DNA of 7,713 nucleotides from Elusimicrobia bacterium RIFCSPLOWO2_01_FULL_60_11 (GTDB taxonomy: Bacteria > Elusimicrobiota > Elusimicrobia > 2-02-FULL-39-32), in NCBI GenBank assembly GCA_001800085.1, contig MGUS01000086.1, forward strand, positions 11,385 to 19,097, in the 5' to 3' direction. Position 1 is the stretch's first letter. Every line of letters starts with the position of its first letter. Below, piece after piece: positions 6,143 to 7,713 of the stretch. Below the pieces are notes generated by a model. That model made no database searches. It was given only the letters and a program-made list of their open reading frames with translations, and was not told where the DNA came from. A program made the position numbers and the translations under genes.

Positions 6143-7528
6143 ATGAATCTGGAGACGCGGGTCGGGCTTTTTGTATTGATAGGACTCCTGGTCTTCGGGT
6201 TCGGGATCATGCGCCTCTCCGACATCACATTCAAGAAAAGCTACAAGCTCCACTTCATTTTTGACGATATCGGAAACTTGAAGGACAAAAGCGCGATCAA
6301 GATGTCAGGTGTGGAGATCGGGAAGATCCGCGGCATCAAGCTCGAGAACGGGAAGGCCAAGGTCACGGCTTACATCAACGCGGACGTGCCGGTCTATGCC
6401 AACGCCCGGGTGAAAGTGCAGGCCACGGGCATCGTGGGGACCCAGTACCTGGGACTCACGCCCGGAACTCCGGAAGCTCCCCGCTTGAAGGACGGGGACA
6501 CGCTCTACGGCGAGAGCAAGCAGACCCTGGACACCCTCGTCGAGAAGATATCGGACATCCTCGGCGGGAAAGACGGCAAGTCGGGCATCGGAGACGACCT
6601 GAAGGCGACCATCGCCAACCTCCGCTCCGTCACGGACTCCCTGAATCACGCCATCGGCAAGCAGCGCGACGAGCTCAAGGACATGGTCTCCAATTTTCAC
6701 CAGTTCAGCGCGGACTTGAAAGGCATCGCTTCCGACGTCCACGAAGTGACGACCGCCCGCAAGGCCGACATCGACGCCTCCATCGCGCGCCTGAAATCGA
6801 TCCTCGAGCGCGTGGACGACATCGTGGCCAAGATCCACAGGGGCGAGGGGAGCATCGGCAAGCTCGTCTCCGACAAGGAAATGGGCGAAGACGTCAAACA
6901 GACGGTCGCGAGTTTGAAAGAGACGGCCCAGTCCGCCCGCGACGTGCTCGGGCGCTTCACGAGAGTGCGCTCGTTCTGGGAATTGCAGGTGCGTTCGGTC
7001 CCGGCCATCAACGGCTACCGAGCCGACGGGGGTGTGCGCCTCCAGTTCCGGGACGACAAATATTATTATCTGGGAGTGAGCAACGCCGGCGACCGCAAGT
7101 ACGAATTCAAGGAGCCGGAGGACTACGAAAAGAAAAGCACGCTGACCGCGGTCATCGGAAAAAAATACGGTCCCGCCACTCTGGAAGTGGGAGCCATCCG
7201 TTCCTCGGTCGGCGTGGGCTTGAAGGTCTACCCTTTCATGCCCTGGGCGGATGAAAAGAGCCCCGCCCGCTGGGCGCGCGGCTTCGAAGTGAACGCCCAG
7301 GCCTTTGATTTCGGCCGCGACGAGATCCGCGGCAGGGCCGGGCGCGAGCGGCTCTTCAGCAGGCCCCAGTACAATATCGGCGCCGCCTACCAGGTGAACC
7401 GGTTCGTGGCCCTCGGCGCCACCGTGGAGGACCTGGCCGAGGTCAAGCAGTACAGCATGAAGACCCATGTGACTTTCGAAGACAAAGACCTGTCCTATCT
7501 TTTCGGTTTTGTGAGCGTTGCGAGATAA
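6143..7528 (+). CDS. mlaD: MlaD-like MCE protein with long helical region and C-terminal beta-rich (putative outer-membrane barrel) domain
   Basis: MlaD-type proteins are anchored in the inner membrane, form hexameric MCE rings over MlaE and carry lipids across the periplasm. This product is 461 residues, far longer than classical single-MCE MlaD (about 180). Residues 7-23 form one uncleaved transmembrane anchor. The MCE domain spans about 34-124 and includes FDDIGNLKDKSAIKMSGVEI, GKIRGIKL, VPVYANARVKVQATGIVGTQ and YLGLTPG. Residues about 127-275 are mainly helical and charged, with Gly-containing breaks at 141-150 and 233-240; the second, RGEGSIGKLVSD, is common in long MCE proteins. From about 278 to the end the protein turns into alternating strands such as GVRLQF, YYYLGVSN, ATLEVGAIR, VGVGLKVYPF, FEVNAQAFDF, YNIGAAYQV, FVALGATVE and YLFGFVSVAR. 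This looks like a beta-barrel or outer-membrane-like domain of roughly 10-12 strands. It does not end in the aromatic residue usual for barrel proteins. The MCE call is firm; the barrel is inferred. Confidence 0.9.
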   Translation: MNLETRVGLFVLIGLLVFGFGIMRLSDITFKKSYKLHFIFDDIGNLKDKSAIKMSGVEIGKIRGIKLENGKAKVTAYINADVPVYANARVKVQATGIVGTQYLGLTPGTPEAPRLKDGDTLYGESKQTLDTLVEKISDILGGKDGKSGIGDDLKATIANLRSVTDSLNHAIGKQRDELKDMVSNFHQFSADLKGIASDVHEVTTARKADIDASIARLKSILERVDDIVAKIHRGEGSIGKLVSDKEMGEDVKQTVASLKETAQSARDVLGRFTRVRSFWELQVRSVPAINGYRADGGVRLQFRDDKYYYLGVSNAGDRKYEFKEPEDYEKKSTLTAVIGKKYGPATLEVGAIRSSVGVGLKVYPFMPWADEKSPARWARGFEVNAQAFDFGRDEIRGRAGRERLFSRPQYNIGAAYQVNRFVALGATVEDLAEVKQYSMKTHVTFEDKDLSYLFGFVSVAR

Positions 7529-7529
7529 C

Positions 7530-7713
7530 ATGGCCATAAAATCAAAGACCAAGACGGTCTTCCGCTGCCAGGAATGCGGCTGGGCCACGCCCAAATGGAC
7601 GGGCAAGTGCAGCGAGTGCGGCAAATGGAACACCCTGGCCGAAGAAGTCCAGGCGCCGCAAAGATCGGCGGGCCGCTCGCAGCTGACGGATTTTTCATCG
7701 GCGGTCACCCTCC
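7530..7713 (+). CDS. radA: DNA repair protein RadA (Sms), 3'-truncated by window edge
   Basis: RadA is a RecA-like, DnaB-type hexameric ATPase that promotes branch migration in recombinational repair. Only the first 61 codons are present; the frame is open to the window end. They encode the diagnostic N-terminal zinc finger, FRCQECGWATPKWTGKCSEC at residues 11-30, with Cys13, Cys16, Cys27 and Cys30 as ligands, followed by GKWNTLAEEV. This matches the C-x2-C ... C-x2-C start of RadA. The Walker A, KNRFG and Lon-like regions would lie beyond the window. The ATG comes one base after the mlaD stop. No clear ribosome-binding site is visible, so translation may depend on coupling to mlaD. Confidence 0.93.
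   Translation, partial: MAIKSKTKTVFRCQECGWATPKWTGKCSECGKWNTLAEEVQAPQRSAGRSQLTDFSSAVTL

Noticed and set aside
5324..6253. 309-codon minus-strand open frame opposite mlaF
   Set aside because: Shadow of mlaF, which has every ABC ATPase motif on the plus strand; the antisense translation shows no recognisable domain.
6305..7708. 467-codon open frame on the minus strand across mlaD and the start of radA
   Set aside because: It lies opposite two confidently identified genes, has the His/Asp/Gly/Arg/Leu-rich composition typical of antisense frames in GC-rich DNA, and shows no family motif.

Overview
The window is a dense, entirely plus-strand block from a high-GC chromosome. It holds a conserved bacterial core run: a partial CopG-type antitoxin, rpsF-ssb-rpsR-rplI-dnaB, then alr, a three-gene Mla/MCE lipid-transport cassette (mlaE-mlaF-mlaD), and the first 61 codons of radA. 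No gap between genes exceeds about 40 bases. I see no tRNA, rRNA, CRISPR array, insertion sequence or convincing Rho-independent terminator.

The organism is a diderm (two-membrane) bacterium, because it encodes an MCE-type phospholipid transporter. The order rpsF-ssb-rpsR-rplI-dnaB is widespread. The MlaD protein carries a long C-terminal extension that looks like an outer-membrane beta-barrel. That layout is known from deep-branching diderms, not from the Escherichia coli-type Mla system. The combination fits a group such as Elusimicrobiota or another less-studied diderm phylum, but the assignment is a low-confidence inference.

Layout: positions 1-251 hold the tail of a CopG-like antitoxin whose start, and presumably whose toxin partner, lie upstream. 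A probable extended -10 promoter at 248-277 lies just before rpsF and would give an almost leaderless mRNA. Positions 287-1984 encode ribosomal proteins S6, S18 and L9 with the single-strand DNA-binding protein between S6 and S18. Positions 2021-3442 encode the replicative helicase DnaB. From there the genes are packed with 4-base overlaps or tiny gaps: alr overlaps dnaB, mlaE overlaps alr, mlaF overlaps mlaE, mlaD follows after 15 bases, and radA follows mlaD after one base. The region therefore reads as one or two long polycistrons joining translation, replication, peptidoglycan precursor supply, outer-membrane lipid homeostasis and DNA repair.

Most of the window is ordinary core genome. 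The part most worth a second look is mlaD. It appears to combine an inner-membrane anchor, an MCE ring domain, a helical region long enough to approach periplasmic width, and a C-terminal beta-rich domain in one polypeptide. No mlaA, mlaB or mlaC is present in the window.
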